A stretch of 64,000 bases of DNA, taken from positions 57,954,591 through 58,018,590 of the forward strand of contig OZ022258.1 in assembly GCA_963978905.1 (NCBI GenBank). The letters are read 5' to 3'. This DNA is from Trichostrongylus colubriformis (taxonomy: Eukaryota > Nematoda > Chromadorea > Rhabditida > Trichostrongylidae). Below are positions 1-11,240 of the stretch, one piece after another. The translations under genes were made by a program, and so were the position numbers. Each line of letters opens with the position of its first letter. The first letter of the stretch is position 1. Under the pieces are notes generated by a model, which was not told the DNA's origin, searched no databases, and saw nothing but the letters and a program-made list of their open reading frames with translations.

Positions 1-203
1 CATGAATAGACGTGTTAGCGCATCACAACTATGCGTGACTCCAATCGAAAGTCAGCGATGTCACACTGGTGCGGATACCCACCGACAAAGTAATAGGTCT
101 ATAAATAATTCGAAGTATTACCAGTGTTGCGCTCGTACGAAGAACTCAGTAAATGGGATTTATGAATGGTCGAATGAACGACAATGCTAGATTCATCCCT
201 CGA

Positions 204-409
204 ATGTGTGGCGATTGGTCGAATTTTCGCGCGGCAGCCAGCGGCGAGCAGCGTAACGAGTGCAAGTCGTGTGCAGCTTTAACTGTTGAAGTAGCAGCAA
301 CAACAACAGGCAAACTTCCGAAGCTTCTAAACTGCAATCTATTAGCTGCAATCTGTGACAAGTCGTAACGACGGCGCGGCGAAGCGAACATTTAACCAAT
401 CGCCACACA
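204..409. mobile_element. Palindromic MITE, family shared with 28267-28502
   Basis: Inverted ends TGTGGCGATTGGTCGAATTT / aaccaatcgccaca enclose about 200 bp containing a CAG/CAA-rich stretch and the words aagtcgt and gcggcgaagcgaa. A related copy at 28267-28502 shares the end GGTGTGTAGC, the caacag core and the ggggcgaagcgaaaattcga right arm. No coding capacity. Confidence 0.55.
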
Positions 410-525
410 CCCCATTCCCTCTCGTCACCTATCAGTAGAATCCTCCCACTCTTATTTCACTCAAACAACCCATTCCGTTTTCAAAGATGTTTTGTATCAC
501 TGTTAATGAGTACAGACGTCCTTAC

Positions 526-664
526 CTATGAAAGCTGAAATAACAAAGATTTTCAGCGGAATATTGAGGAATGGCGCCACGATGTTAAGTAACCATGACG
601 GTGAAATTGGAAAGATCCGAGCAAACAGAAGGAATGGTAATAATCGATTCGAATTGTCGTCAAT
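526..664 (-). CDS. TMEM41A-like exon d (F.R.FP..P.W..N core)
   Basis: A 139-bp exon between cattgtttag and gtaagg, separated from the previous exon by a 63-bp intron. It encodes DNSNRLLPFLLFARIFPISP and SWLLNIVAPFLNIPLK, the most conserved block of VTT proteins. It ends in phase 1, so at least one further exon is expected to the left of the window. Confidence 0.9.
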
Positions 665-3600
665 CTAAACAATGTGCGTCAGGAGTTGAATGTTTCGGAA
701 AAAGTGGATTGAAGCATTGAAACACACTTTCTGTTGTAAGTAGGTGAGTTTCTGTCCAAAATAATACATAACATATTCACGTCCGAACTGCTCTGAGAAG
801 AGATAGCACAGCGTTGACCCGCCTGAAACATTCGCAAAGAATGAGAACGAAATGCATACGTTCTTGTACTACGCTTTAACCCACTCTGTATGTTGATTTG
901 ATATTAATTACCTCTGCAATCCCTAGAAAACGCACGAATAACAGAGACTCACAATTTTTTTATTATAGACAGTTTAGTGTTGGTTTTGAATCCGCTCAAA
1001 GACATCGGAAGGATTAAATTTGGCATACTGGGAAGTATGAAAGTATGGGTGCTCAGCAATGTAACAGTGGAGAAAGAATTAGACAAATCGTCGGAAACCC
1101 GAGAATTATTAGGAACCCCAACACCTCCCTCTTGCGCCCCTCTGCGTCACTAGCCGGGGCCAGACTGCAGACGGGCTAAAGGGTAAATCAGCCGGCCGCG
1201 AACGATGTCCCACCCTAGCCGGCAACTTGCGCGGCTGATGAGCTGCAGAACGACATGCCGTGCCGTGGGATCGTGATAAGACCCCAACCCGCATTTTTTC
1301 AATGCAAGTTCGATACACATGACTTCTGAGGTGGAAGGCTTGTTTTCAGATAACATGTAGTCCAAGTTCTCACTTTCTCTTCACCCTCCCTCGCCTTTAA
1401 AAAAGCCGTTAGATTGCCTTCAAACTCTGCGGTACCGGCAAAGGGGTGTGGTCGCGTTGTCTCTGCGTCTCCGGCTCTGCCTCGCTGCCTATGAACGCAG
1501 CCACGCCCTGCCGCCGCAGGATGTGAAGGAGCAATAAAAGTTAGAACGAGTACGGATGTTCTCGCCGAACTTCAAAGAGATGATCTACGGCGGAGCTCAC
1601 CTGAGAAGCACGCCTTAAAGACTTTATCGACGCCTCGTTTTTTGCGTTCCGGTCGTACTGTTTCGATGGCCGAGTAGGAGTGGAGGGTGGGACAGTTTTC
1701 ACGGCTAACCTCGAAAACAATCTCCTTGTGCATCACCCCTGTGAGCGATACACATGGAACGAAAGCAGGTCATCGACTATAGAAGCCTTGCTTCTCGGGT
1801 TTTGACTGTTTCATTCTGGCTTTTCTCTACTGTTACACTTTTGTGCACCTTACTTTTATATTCTACCAGCGACAAAAATTACCTCAAAGGGTGGCTTCAA
1901 GCGACGTGCCCTTGGAATTGGCCCGCTGACCTTCATATGACAGTGTTCAAAGTTTTGCAAAACCTCCTTGGTGAAATCCGATCGCAGGACTTATAAGACA
2001 TCTACAGGCTAGATTGTTTATGAGGGAAGGAATGCGCCATGCACTCGATACACATCTACCTTGCGGATGGTGAATTTGCCTCAGATTTAATGCCATTTGC
2101 ACATGCGAATCCGCGTGATATGCGTGGTTTTATTGGATTTTTACGACATCTATTACACTTTGATGAAAGACATCACGCTGGTGAGCGTTGGCCAGTGTCG
2201 ATAGGCCATAATAAATATGCCATTTAGAAACCATCCAGTTGTTTTCTCGAAAATTACAAAAATGAGATTCTCGAACTGGTCCATCCAGTCGAACTGGTAT
2301 TTTCCACTTTGAAAAGGACGTTGGCTGGATAGATGTATGAGATTCGAATTTCAGAGATTTGGATAAACAATCACCAACTATCGTGCGTCTCACAAATCAG
2401 GAATTGAAGAACTGTTCATCTCAGATGAAGAACTTCACGATTACGATTTTCCGAGGTTTCATAGGGAAATGTTTCTCCAGAATGCGCAAACAGGTAAGAA
2501 ATAGATACATGAAAATCACATTTCCTTTGATGAATATTTGACAATTCATAATCTTCTCACTGGACTGAACAGAACTGTTTGATTAACTGCAAAAAGGGAG
2601 GAAACTCAGAGGGAATTCGCTTGGTTATCAGGGTCAAGTAGTAGAGTTGAGGGATTTTCGCGATAATTGTTTTACCCTCTAATTGTTATGGGTCGTTCAT
2701 GAAAGGGTTCAATCGTTAATCATATTTTGTATTGTTACCTCCATTCTACCATTTGGCTCCAGAAACAATGGCCCACTGAGAATTTCTCGGGCCACTGCTT
2801 GCCACCACTTGGAATACAAAATGCGACCCATTTGAGGCTCAGGTTGGCACCAAGTGATTCCCGCGCGGTGACATTTGTGGGTAGATTTGGGTTATGAGCG
2901 ATTGCGATCTGTCAGGGTGCATGTCATTCAGAGCCATGATGCAGCCTTCAAGGGTCCCTTTTTTCTTCCAGTGAACTCAGCGCAGAAAGAAAATCTACGC
3001 AGCGTATCAGATCCAGTACCTGACCCTAATTCCCTTGCATACATCCACAGGTTGCATAGGGTTGTGATTGAACTCTTATAACGTCCATCCATACTATGGA
3101 TAAAAGGTTATTGGGCCTCGATAGATCCTTCCTGGAACCGCGCCAAGCATCCTACTTCCACTCAGAACCGTGGTATTATTTCAAAGCTCTTAGATCTGTA
3201 CAATCACTTGTTGAAACCAGCCAGTGTACAAACCTGCCGGTATGTAGCCCACCATTTAGCAGTGCTGCCTCTCAATACCTAATTACCCATATCTTGAAAA
3301 ATCCTTGAATATCCCACAATCAGTGCCGTAAGAGTACTAAAAATCGCGCGGAAACGTGTTCTCACGCTTTTACCGTTTTGTTTGCCATAAATTGACAGAT
3401 TTTTTATCGGAGTTGAATTGGGCAGTGTGTACACAGAGGCGCTACTTACTAGGGGAGGTATTTTACTCCCCATAGAACTTTGAAATGAGACCCGGGAGGA
3501 TTGATAGAGCTTCGAACGCTGATTATAACTGTGAAAACCAAAATTGCTAAATGGCATCCTGAAGCGAGTTACGAGGGGTCAAACTTTGCCTGTGACACCT

Positions 3601-6600
3601 CATTGGCGAGGCACTTTGCCATCAGACGGTTTGTCGAAATGGCCATTTGCAATGAGACACATACCACTGTACGCGCTTTTAAATGCTGATCTGAAATCTG
3701 TATTCACAATCTGTCAAACAATTACCTGAATGAAGTTATGAAGGTTTTTCTGAAAAAAAGAGTAATACCATTTCATGGTATGTTTGGGAGCCCATAGCGC
3801 GCGAGCCATACGTTTTCACGCAAAACCATTGTGATTTTCGTGTTCAGGGGATCAAATTACCCTATGGGACAAGTTTTCAGCCAATTCGAGAATTTACTAA
3901 ATCTCGAAAAAATTGATGGGCTATTTGCTGGCAACCCATTTAACAAAGGAGAAATCGTTGACGCTTGACCCCCGTTGACCCAAGCAAATGCTCTTATTTG
4001 GCGCTTGTTACGTGCGTTTAGTGTGATGGGCAAGTGTCATAGGTTGTTTAGGTTATCGTGTTCAGCTTGCAGGATTTTTTGTGGAAGGAAATTCAAAAAC
4101 TCCGCCTTAACCCCTGGTCACCCCTGATTTTCCGAAGATGGGCCAAAAACTGGATCCGACTGGAAACTTGCACAGATGGGTAATTCGACCCCCTACGCGC
4201 GAATATCATACAAGGAAACGTTTAGAAGTGAAAGAAAAGCACTTACCGACAATGAAACACAAAATGCAAAGAAAGCCGCACCGGCGGGAAGCAAACCCAC
4301 TACCTTGCTCCTGCAGAACCGGGCCACTACGACTAAGCCACGGAGGCCACTGCTGGCTCCTCGCTAGTCATCCTGATGACGAAGCGCCTCGCCATTGAGA
4401 TGTCACAGGCAAGTCACAGGCAAACTTTGACCCTTCGTAACTCGCTTCAGAATGCCATTTGGCAATTTTGTTTTCACAGTTAGAATCAGCGTTCGAAGCT
4501 CTATCGATCCCCCCGGGTCCCATTTCAAAGTTCCATGGGAATTAAAATACCATCCCTAGTTAGAGTCATACCAAGGAAAATGGGCTCATTTAAAATGATG
4601 AGAATTTCGAAATTCCTGCACATCTGTTAGCTTAGAACAGGATTCAGGAACAACTCCATCTCCAGATGAAATGCGGCTCCGTGGTGGAAGGCGCGCCCTA
4701 GCTCTTTCATGAGGCCCTTACAGAAAAACAGGCTATGCTCCTACCAAAGGTGGCTGACCGCCACACATCACAGGTTCACGTGGGTGCTTTTTGCATGTCA
4801 CGCTATGATTTTCTGAGATTACTGTTGTTCCTTTCATCAATTTCCGGGAAACTTTTCCTTAAACTTTTCAGAATGTGGAAAAATTGACTAGTAATGAGTT
4901 TTAAAGTCCAAAATTATATAGCACCATTCCAGAGCTCGTACTAGTCAATCCCGAGAATATATATAACTCTGATGAAAAATCCGTAAAAAATCAATTTGTA
5001 GCGAAAAAAAAGGATAAAAACGCGAGAATGCGATGTGATTTTTTACACTCTTAGGCAATGACTGTATTTCCCATGATCTGTTGACGTCACCCTTTTCCCT
5101 AATAGTTATTTATATATTGGAATTTATCGAAAGACGAGTGACGTGGTTTGATATTATGGCCCAAAATAATCTTTTATTTTGTAGGGAAAGCACTTGTACC
5201 TTCAAAGTATTGAAGTTTTATCTTCATCCCTCAAAGGGATAATACGGTTGTTCTAATTGAACCTTAAAGGCAATCCGTGGTGGAAGGCGCGCCCTAGCTC
5301 TTTCATGAGGCCCTTACAGAAAAACAGGCTCTGCTCCTACCAAAGGTGGCTGACCGCCACACATCACAGGTTCACGTGGGTGCTATCGATACATCTGTGA
5401 TGGGCACACTAAGAAACACGTTTGTAAAAGAAGGCTATAGGTATGTAGAGTAGGGAACCATTCTTGTGCTTTTCACAATTTCATTTGGTTTTCTTCGCTG
5501 TCGCACTGCCTTTCTACTTCAATTAAACATCAATCGAGCGAATTACTCTTCGTGCTGCTGTGCTTCGAATCGTAGTGCCTAATTGTTTTTCTAGAAATTT
5601 AGCTGCCAGAAAAAATTACCTGTAGTTAACACACAGCAAAGAAAGAATCCACACCAGAAATCATACACTGCACCAGCTATAACATTCTGAAAAGAAAAAA
5701 ATGTACTGAATGAACCGACTGAAAATGCTGAAATTCGATCTATGAAATGGGGCACGTCATTTTTTGCATGTCGCGCTAAGATTTTGTGAAATTGCTGTCG
5801 TTCTTTTAATTATGGCTCGTAAGGGCCACGCGGATGAAATGGAAAAAGTGGAAGAGTTTGTGCATTCCGGACGATCCCCTATGACATGAAAAACCGTATT
5901 CAAGCCACTTCATTTTTTCAAGCAGCCTCAGTAGATGCCGGACACTTCAACGTTCTCCGAACAAGATGGACCGTATAAGCAATTGCACTAACAAGGAATC
6001 GAAAGAACTGATCTGAATTCCTCGGAAAGTGGCAGGGAAAGAGGAAATGAAAATGGTACGCGGGGGTCGTGTTGAACCCAGAGTCAACTCGGTCGGGAAA
6101 TACTCAGGGAGATTGTATTTTGAGTTAGAAAAAGGGTAGTCGAGCTCAGAAGGGAGAATCCTCAATGATCCATCTGTCCCTAGTGATTTTACATGTGGTC
6201 AGGTGGTAATGGCGATCGATAACCATTTTTAGTAATACGCAATAGTACGATGTTTATTGATCGATGACGATCTTATAAATGTACATAATTAAATATATAT
6301 AATTGGGAATTACTTTTCAGTATACCGAAAACCTAAGTCATCTGGAGGAGCGGGGGGATGGGAGGGAGGGGGGGGGGTGCGTAATGATCTGGAATTTTCC
6401 TTAGTCCAAGACTTAACCGTGGTAGAGCCTACTGCTCGAAACTAAGGTAATGGTAACATGGAAGCAGTCCTCATTGCCGTGGCACAATCTGTATGGGACT
6501 GCCAGGCTGGCATGACGATGATGAATCCTAGTGCAGCATTACTACCCTAGTGATCTGGATTATCTGGAATCGATACTAGTGAACCAATTATGAAAATGTT

Positions 6601-9600
6601 TTGCATTGTGCCTTCCCGCATTTTGTCCTTCCTAAATCCGTGGAGTTGATATTCGATAATTTCATCCCTCCCCATGAGTGCCATTATAAGAACCCACTAC
6701 GAGAGAAATAAAGTGACGAGGTTTTGCGATAAAACATGCTTCTTTTGCTATGAAACCAGTTTGTATCTATAGCTTGATTAAGACCACAAGACGAGAACTG
6801 ATACACCACCGTCACCGCCTCTGACCATTGCGGGTGGACCTTGAGAGCTTGCTGATCAATGGCCATTTCTTGACTGCCGGATGATCGCGTATTTTCGTGG
6901 CTATGAGAGATGAGCAGAGATGGCGGTCTTGCTACTACCGAGAAAACTCTTCGAATAGAAAGGATAGGACATCCGAAAAAGTGCAAACAAGTGAGCTGGA
7001 CGTTTAAGTCGCTAGAGCTACCCAGTGTTCCGAAGGATGGATTTTCTGGTAACCTGAAAATCCAGCGTTAACCCTTCATCTGAAAGGACGATCAACATTC
7101 TCGGTTGACAGAGTGGTTGGTAGAATACGATTTGGTTACCGAAGATTCAGTCAATCAGGTGTAGGGGAAAAGATACTCAACGATCGATCAGTTATCTACC
7201 TGATGGCTTGAGTCGCGAAATCTGAACTTCACCTAAGCCCTACCTCACACTTCCAAATGAACCGTTATGTAGACGGGGAATTTTTTACGAGAAGACTAGG
7301 GAAGCTAGGAAGGAGAAGCTCGCCCCGAAGGTAGGGAAACATTTAAAATGGAAAGGGTCACGTTCACAATCTGGTCACTAGGTACGTCTCTAGTAGGAAG
7401 TTCAAGACTCCCTTCTCGACATCGTCCCTGGCGAGGGAGCAGGCCAAGTGTGCGACCTGCTTCTGAAGGAGGAAGGCGGTACATATGGCAACCCTTTTGC
7501 CAATTTCCTGGCATGAATTGCGGGATCAACATCCTATCCGCGGTAAAGTCCGTTGCCTTTTGGTCGGGCCTACCACTTTTTGCCGTTGTCCTCTCTTTCT
7601 GCTAAAGAGTTCATAGGGGAAGTGATCTCGTTAACTATCGATCTAGCACTTTTCTAGCTCTTTTTCCAATGTCGAATTTTCCCATAGGTTCCTCAGGCCC
7701 AACACCAGGTGCAGTATCAAAGGCCCCCTCAGCGAGTGATCCTATGCCCCTCCTTCCATTTTCCTGAGAGTTCAGAGCCATCACAAAGGATAACCTGATG
7801 TTGAAGTGGATGTGGATGACTGAAAACTGACTATCTCTCATCCTAAGCCCATAGCAATGCTCCCCAGTCAGTCAGTCCAGCTTGAATTAATCGCCCCTCT
7901 ACAGCCGCGCGGGCGAACGAAACCTGCATGTCCACTTCTGGGGGTGATGGCTTCATGCAGAGGGGAGCCGAAAAATGCAATCATGTCATAAATGCTGCTG
8001 GAATTTCTTCATCAGCAAGAAAACACGTAAAGGCTTTCATTGAAAGCTGAATCCTTCTCTTGAGTGTAGAAATGATGTTGAGGTCTACCTTCCGCGTCAT
8101 ATAACCACACGGGCGATTCCCTTTCATTCCTTTGGAGGTCATATGAACGATGTGGCTGGTGAAGTAGGCAGGGTACTTTTGCATTTTCGATTCAAAAAAA
8201 ATTCTTTCGAAAACCACTCTAGACGGAAAGGACAACAAAAAGGAGGCAAGGTATTTCCGCATTTCCGACAAAAAAAAATTAGAGAAAACCCTCTTGAAAA
8301 CACTCGAGACGGGAGGGACAACAAAAAATCAACCGGTCATATGCAGCCATTCCCCCACACATAGTATTATTAGTTTCACTGAACAAGAGATTTTACCAAA
8401 TAGGCTCCTACGAATCCTGTTTTTGGTCTCCTTTCAACAGCCGACTTGGAGAACCGGTCAACGAAACTCTGACCTTGACAACTGTCCGTCCTACGGCTGC
8501 TGCTGTTCTCTACGTGAGGTCGTTTTCCAGCCATCAGAATGGTGCTCTCAAGGCCCGGAGTTGTTTCAGAGGGACGTGGAGATGCAGCTCCACTCCAGTA
8601 GCACTTTGCATTTGGGAACCGGTCTCCAGCGCTACTTGAAGGTAGAGAGGAACAAGATTCATCATAATTATCGTACAATGTGCGGTGCAGTGTTCGTTTC
8701 TGTTGAAAAACATCACCACTGCAAAAACCTGCCAAGTTGTGTGCTTGGATTGGGCACTGCTTCGTCGAACTTTGATAGGCCTTTTAGCAACCGCTCGATT
8801 CCCATTCTCTAGCAGGCTTTTGGTGTCTGGAGATAAGAACTCGGAAAAGTATTTGAAGTAGTTTTGGGTACAAAATCTGCTTAAACGTGACAGGAGAGAC
8901 CACATGAGAGGTTCAGTATGGGGAATTTCCGGGAACGATTAGAAGGATATGGTTGTCGTTTTGTCTGCTTGTTATCAAAATAGGTGCGGTGTGATCTTTG
9001 AGTATCTTTCCGATTTGGTCCCACGATTTTCACCTCAGGATGAAGTGACAGTATGATTCAAAGTGTTCCCGGTCAGATTGTGCTGAATCCATTTTTTTCG
9101 AAAATACGATCCCCACCTCAATCAACCCCGCCCATATTACCTCCTCCTTGCCTGCTAACTAGTGCCGTTGATATACAGTAGCGCTCAAAAGTCTTCGGCG
9201 AAATGGTCTTTCGCTTGGGTTTTTTCACTTGTAACTTTTTTGCAACTGCACCGATTTAAGAGAAATTTTAGTATGTTGTACTTGGAGACATTGCAGACTC
9301 AATACACTGTTTTGGCGCGCAACGCTGTAGGTTACGTGGTTATATGAAATTTTTTAATTTTGGCATGCCATCGCTATGCCGTCCCGCTGTGCCGCTGTCA
9401 TCAAAAGTCGTGGTCTTTCTATAAAATATTAATGTTCTCTGAGGCTTGCTCTTTTTGTTTTTGTATAGAAAGCCGTTTTTCTTGAACAAGCCTCTTACTT
9501 TTTTTTGGGTGGTCTTGTAGTAAATTCTTGTAAAAAATCATGAAAAGTGGCAAGCGGCGCTCAAGTAGAAGGAAATGTTGATAATAGTTTCACGCACCAC

Positions 9601-10451
9601 ATATTAAAATTTTGTCAAATTTGGTCAAGTAGAAAAAAAGTTATGACAAAAAAGTTTTGGCCGAAGACTTTTGAGCGCTACTGTATGTAGTCGGTGTACA
9701 TACTGAAGGTCTCTCCTTGAATTAAGCGTGTCAATCAACCTGCCTCTTGCAATCTAGTATAAGAAATGATTGCAGAAAGACGACCTTTTTCAAAATCCAC
9801 TCAAAACCCAGAAGTAGCGAAAAAGAGATGGTCATTGCATATATACGAGGAATTTTTTCACTCAAAATAAGAGCAAATCGAGGATTCCTTATCTCATGCT
9901 CAATTCCGCTCCCAGGTTGACCGTAACAGTCACGGTGGCCATGAAGCATCTCAGGAGATTGGATTTATCAGTCTTATGAGCTGTTCACAATGAAGGATTT
10001 TGGTGGGTGGAGGAACTTTCAATCAAAGTTTCATCACGCATAAGTGCTACAGTAATCAAGATTCAAAAAAGTGAATTGTGAAAGAGTGAATTTTTTTGGA
10101 TCCCGCATCTTTGCATAATAGCATGTAGTCGATTGTATTTTTTTTAAATTTTCAAAGTTTTTTTTTTGATTTTTTTAAGTTAAAAACACAATTGCTGGAG
10201 ATCTTGGGCTTGCCGCAGATCTAGTGGTATGACCTAATCTGATTGATAACTTTATCAATAATTCCGTAAAAATGAATAATGAAACTGAAAACTTACGAGG
10301 AAAAATGAACCGGGAATAGCAAAGGTTTGCTTGTACAAATAGGCGCATATGAACAAGGTTGTAATATATCCGAAATGATCATCTTTGTACCGTCGAAACC
10401 TTTCGGCCAAGACAGTGAAGTTCTCGAATTGCTTAGGAAGCTCGAATGCTG
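526..10451 (-). CDS. TMEM41A-like VTT (SNARE-associated/DedA) membrane protein, partial
   Basis: Four exons on the minus strand, in transcript order 10297-10451, 5620-5686, 728-822 and 526-664, join with matching phases into 456 nt of open frame (about 152 codons). All borders are AG/GT. The product carries family landmarks in the right order: a helix with AYLYKQTFAIPGSFFL, then GAVYDFWCGFFLCCVL, then a loop with QFGREYVMYYFGQKL, then ARIFPISPSWLLNIVAP, matching the F.R.FP..P.W..N core of VTT proteins. TMEM41/VMP1 relatives are multi-pass ER membrane proteins linked to phospholipid scrambling; the A-type role is less defined, so function here is inferred from family. The reading frame is open with no internal stops. 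The first exon is uncertain and the C-terminal exon(s), expected to encode the PYN..C segment, lie beyond position 1. The 4.6- and 4.8-kb introns hold repeats and candidate plus-strand exons. Confidence 0.9.
728..822 (-). CDS. TMEM41A-like exon c
   Basis: A 95-bp exon after acceptor gtttcag, with donor gtgtgt. It restores frame with the G left by the previous exon and encodes GGSTLCYLFSEQFGREYVMY and onwards, matching the family's VGA..CYLLS..FG segment. Confidence 0.88.
823..1400. other. Intron sequence, nothing recognised
   Basis: Part of the 4.8-kb intron of the TMEM41A-like gene between 822 and 5620. The GC-rich part at 1120-1290 resembles the GC-rich repeats seen elsewhere in the window, but no ends could be set. 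Confidence 0.3.
1405..1535. repeat. GC-rich dispersed repeat (ctctgcgtctcc / cacgccctgccg family)
   Basis: The segment carries the words ctctgcgg, gtctctgcgtctcc and gcagccacgccctgccg. These recur at 27276-27440, 36420-36690, 49445-49612 and 63660-63840. Its two halves are partly complementary (ggcaaaggggtgtgg... versus ...cacgccctgcc). It looks like a short palindromic MITE. Confidence 0.5.
1754..1996 (+). CDS. Unidentified plus-strand coding fragment with a membrane helix
   Basis: An 80-codon open frame within the host gene's intron encodes a hydrophobic run (ASRVLTVSFWLFSTVTLL) and, further on, FKVLQNLLGEIRS. The order of a helix with F/W-rich core followed by an F..L..L..I element loosely recalls the M3 pore region of nematode ionotropic glutamate-receptor-like proteins. 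The key SYTANLAAF-like motif is absent, so this is only a suggestion. It could be a remnant or an exon of a nested gene. Confidence 0.25.
   Translation: MERKQVIDYRSLASRVLTVSFWLFSTVTLLCTLLLYSTSDKNYLKGWLQATCPWNWPADLHMTVFKVLQNLLGEIRSQDL
2401..2493 (+). CDS. Candidate plus-strand exon in the intron of the TMEM41A-like gene
   Basis: The segment sits between acceptor cacaaatcag and donor gtaagaa and is open through 31 codons (IEELFISDEELHDYDFPRFH and onwards). The acidic, low-complexity-free composition looks coding. No family is recognised. It may belong with the hydrophobic frame at 1754-1996 to a gene nested on the opposite strand. Confidence 0.35.
3452..4556. mobile_element. 1.1-kb foldback element with ~150-bp inverted ends and TA duplication
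   Basis: The left arm (ggggaggtattttactcccc through the Thr-like run gagttacgaggggtcaaact) is repeated in reverse complement at the right end (agtttgacccttcgtaactc through aaaataccatcccc-like end). TA dinucleotides flank both ends (3450-3451 and 4557-4558), as for Tc1/mariner-type elements. No transposase is seen, so it is non-autonomous. Confidence 0.75.
4678..4788 (+). repeat. 111-bp duplicated segment, copy 1
   Basis: Identical except for one base (tatgct versus tctgct) to 5274-5384, in the same orientation and 596 bp away. The sequence following copy 1 (ttttgcatgtcacgctatg) reappears diverged at about 5760, not directly after copy 2. Confidence 0.9.
5274..5384 (+). repeat. 111-bp duplicated segment, copy 2
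   Basis: The second copy of the 4678-4788 segment. The near identity implies a recent duplication or gene conversion. It lies in the host gene intron, just downstream (in transcript sense) of exon b. Confidence 0.9.
5620..5686 (-). CDS. TMEM41A-like exon b
   Basis: A 67-bp exon between tttttcttttcag and gtaatt. It continues in frame from the upstream exon and encodes NVIAGAVYDFWCGFFLCCVL plus TT, aligning with the family's N-V-L-A-G-A ... C-C-V-L-T helix. It ends in phase 1. Confidence 0.9.
5687..9175. other. Intron sequence with short unassigned frames
   Basis: The large intron between exons a and b. It holds a G-rich run at 6350-6377 and overlapping frames in three registers at 8290-8905. 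None of the frames shows a recognised domain. A minus-strand stretch at 8800-8870 has coding-like composition but cannot be placed in the flanking gene. Confidence 0.4.
9176..9683. mobile_element. 508-bp Tc1/mariner-type MITE
   Basis: Terminal inverted repeats of 24 bp (CAGTAGCGCTCAAAAGTCTT + CGGC) start at 9176 and end at 9683. TA lies immediately outside each end (9174-9175, 9684-9685). The interior is AT-rich with no transposase, so this is a non-autonomous element in the intron between exons a and b. Confidence 0.9.
10297..10451 (-). CDS. TMEM41A-like exon a (first VTT helix)
   Basis: Acceptor tttcag precedes 10451 and donor gtaagt follows 10297. The exon starts with two bases of a split codon and ends in phase 0. 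It encodes a charged stretch (ERFRRYKDD) and then a hydrophobic helix ending FAIPGSFFL, the family's TFAIPGS signature. Confidence 0.9.
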
Positions 10452-10967
10452 CTGAAATTGGTCATATTCTGATATTTTATTTATTATATTTATTCATCCT
10501 ATTTTACTAATTCTTTAATAGAAAGAAATATTTTGTAAATCTAAGAATTCGGGAAAATTAGTGAATATGTATAATGCAGTGGAATTTATGAAGTCATCAG
10601 GCAATCAGCTTTTGCACCTTGCTTAGAATGCGCCATGCGTTTGACTCAAGTCAGAATTATCTATGGTAGATAAATCGTTGAAAAATCTATGGACCTATTA
10701 GCTCAAGTTGGCCAAATCGATACTGTCATTAAATTCTTACTTCACCATTCGGGAGCAATTTCCGGCAATCTGATAATCTAAGAATCCCCGTACGGATAAA
10801 AACCAGCGTTGAAAAGTCAAGAAACTCCTAAACGTAATGAATTCCGTTCATGTTTTGGAAATGAAGCGACAGGAGATGTGAAAGAACTAGGGAACAAAGC
10901 GCAAAACTTGGTCTTTGATGAGCTTTCAGCTAAGTGACGCTGCACATGGAACCATTAGCCTTCGCCA

Positions 10968-11240
10968 TCAGAATGGATGATGCAGTGCTTGTATGGGGAT
11001 TGCAACTCTGAAAGAGCTCCCAGTGATAACCATCGGTGCCGCACCCCACGATATTTGAGGCAGCAATTGGTTCCAGGAAAGGTTTTGTGAAGTGCCGTGG
11101 TCCCGGAATAGATCTCGATTTTTCCACCATAAAGGGAGATAGTTTCCGAAAACCCACTGAGGAAATGGCCAAGTAATTAATAAAAATACGAAAATAAAGA
11201 AAAGGCGGGTGATTTTGGACACTACTCTGGTTTTTATCAA
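10968..11240 (-). CDS. Candidate N-terminal exon of the TMEM41A-like gene
   Basis: A minus-strand open frame starts with a basic segment (MIKTRVVSKITR) followed by a hydrophobic run (LFFIFVFLLITWPF). A basic N-terminus plus a first membrane helix is what TMEM41A proteins carry before exon a. No donor with the single leftover base that exon a needs could be fixed, and another exon may lie between 10452 and 10967. The assignment rests on position and hydropathy only. Confidence 0.3.
   Translation of the reverse strand: MIKTRVVSKITRLFFIFVFLLITWPFPQWVFGNYLPLWWKNRDLFRDHGTSQNLSWNQLLPQISWGAAPMVITGSSFRVAIPIQALHHPF

Noticed and set aside
1754..1996. Confident glutamate-receptor call
   Set aside because: The conserved pore motif after the helix is missing and no ligand-binding exons are recognised, so it is kept only as a weak candidate.
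8294..8905. 172-codon plus frame and overlapping 119- and 123-codon minus frames as genes
   Set aside because: All three frames overlap, none shows a domain, and they lie in an intron of the TMEM41A-like gene. The minus-strand piece at 8800-8870 looked at first like a TMEM41A loop, but its order is wrong and true exon c was found at 728-822.
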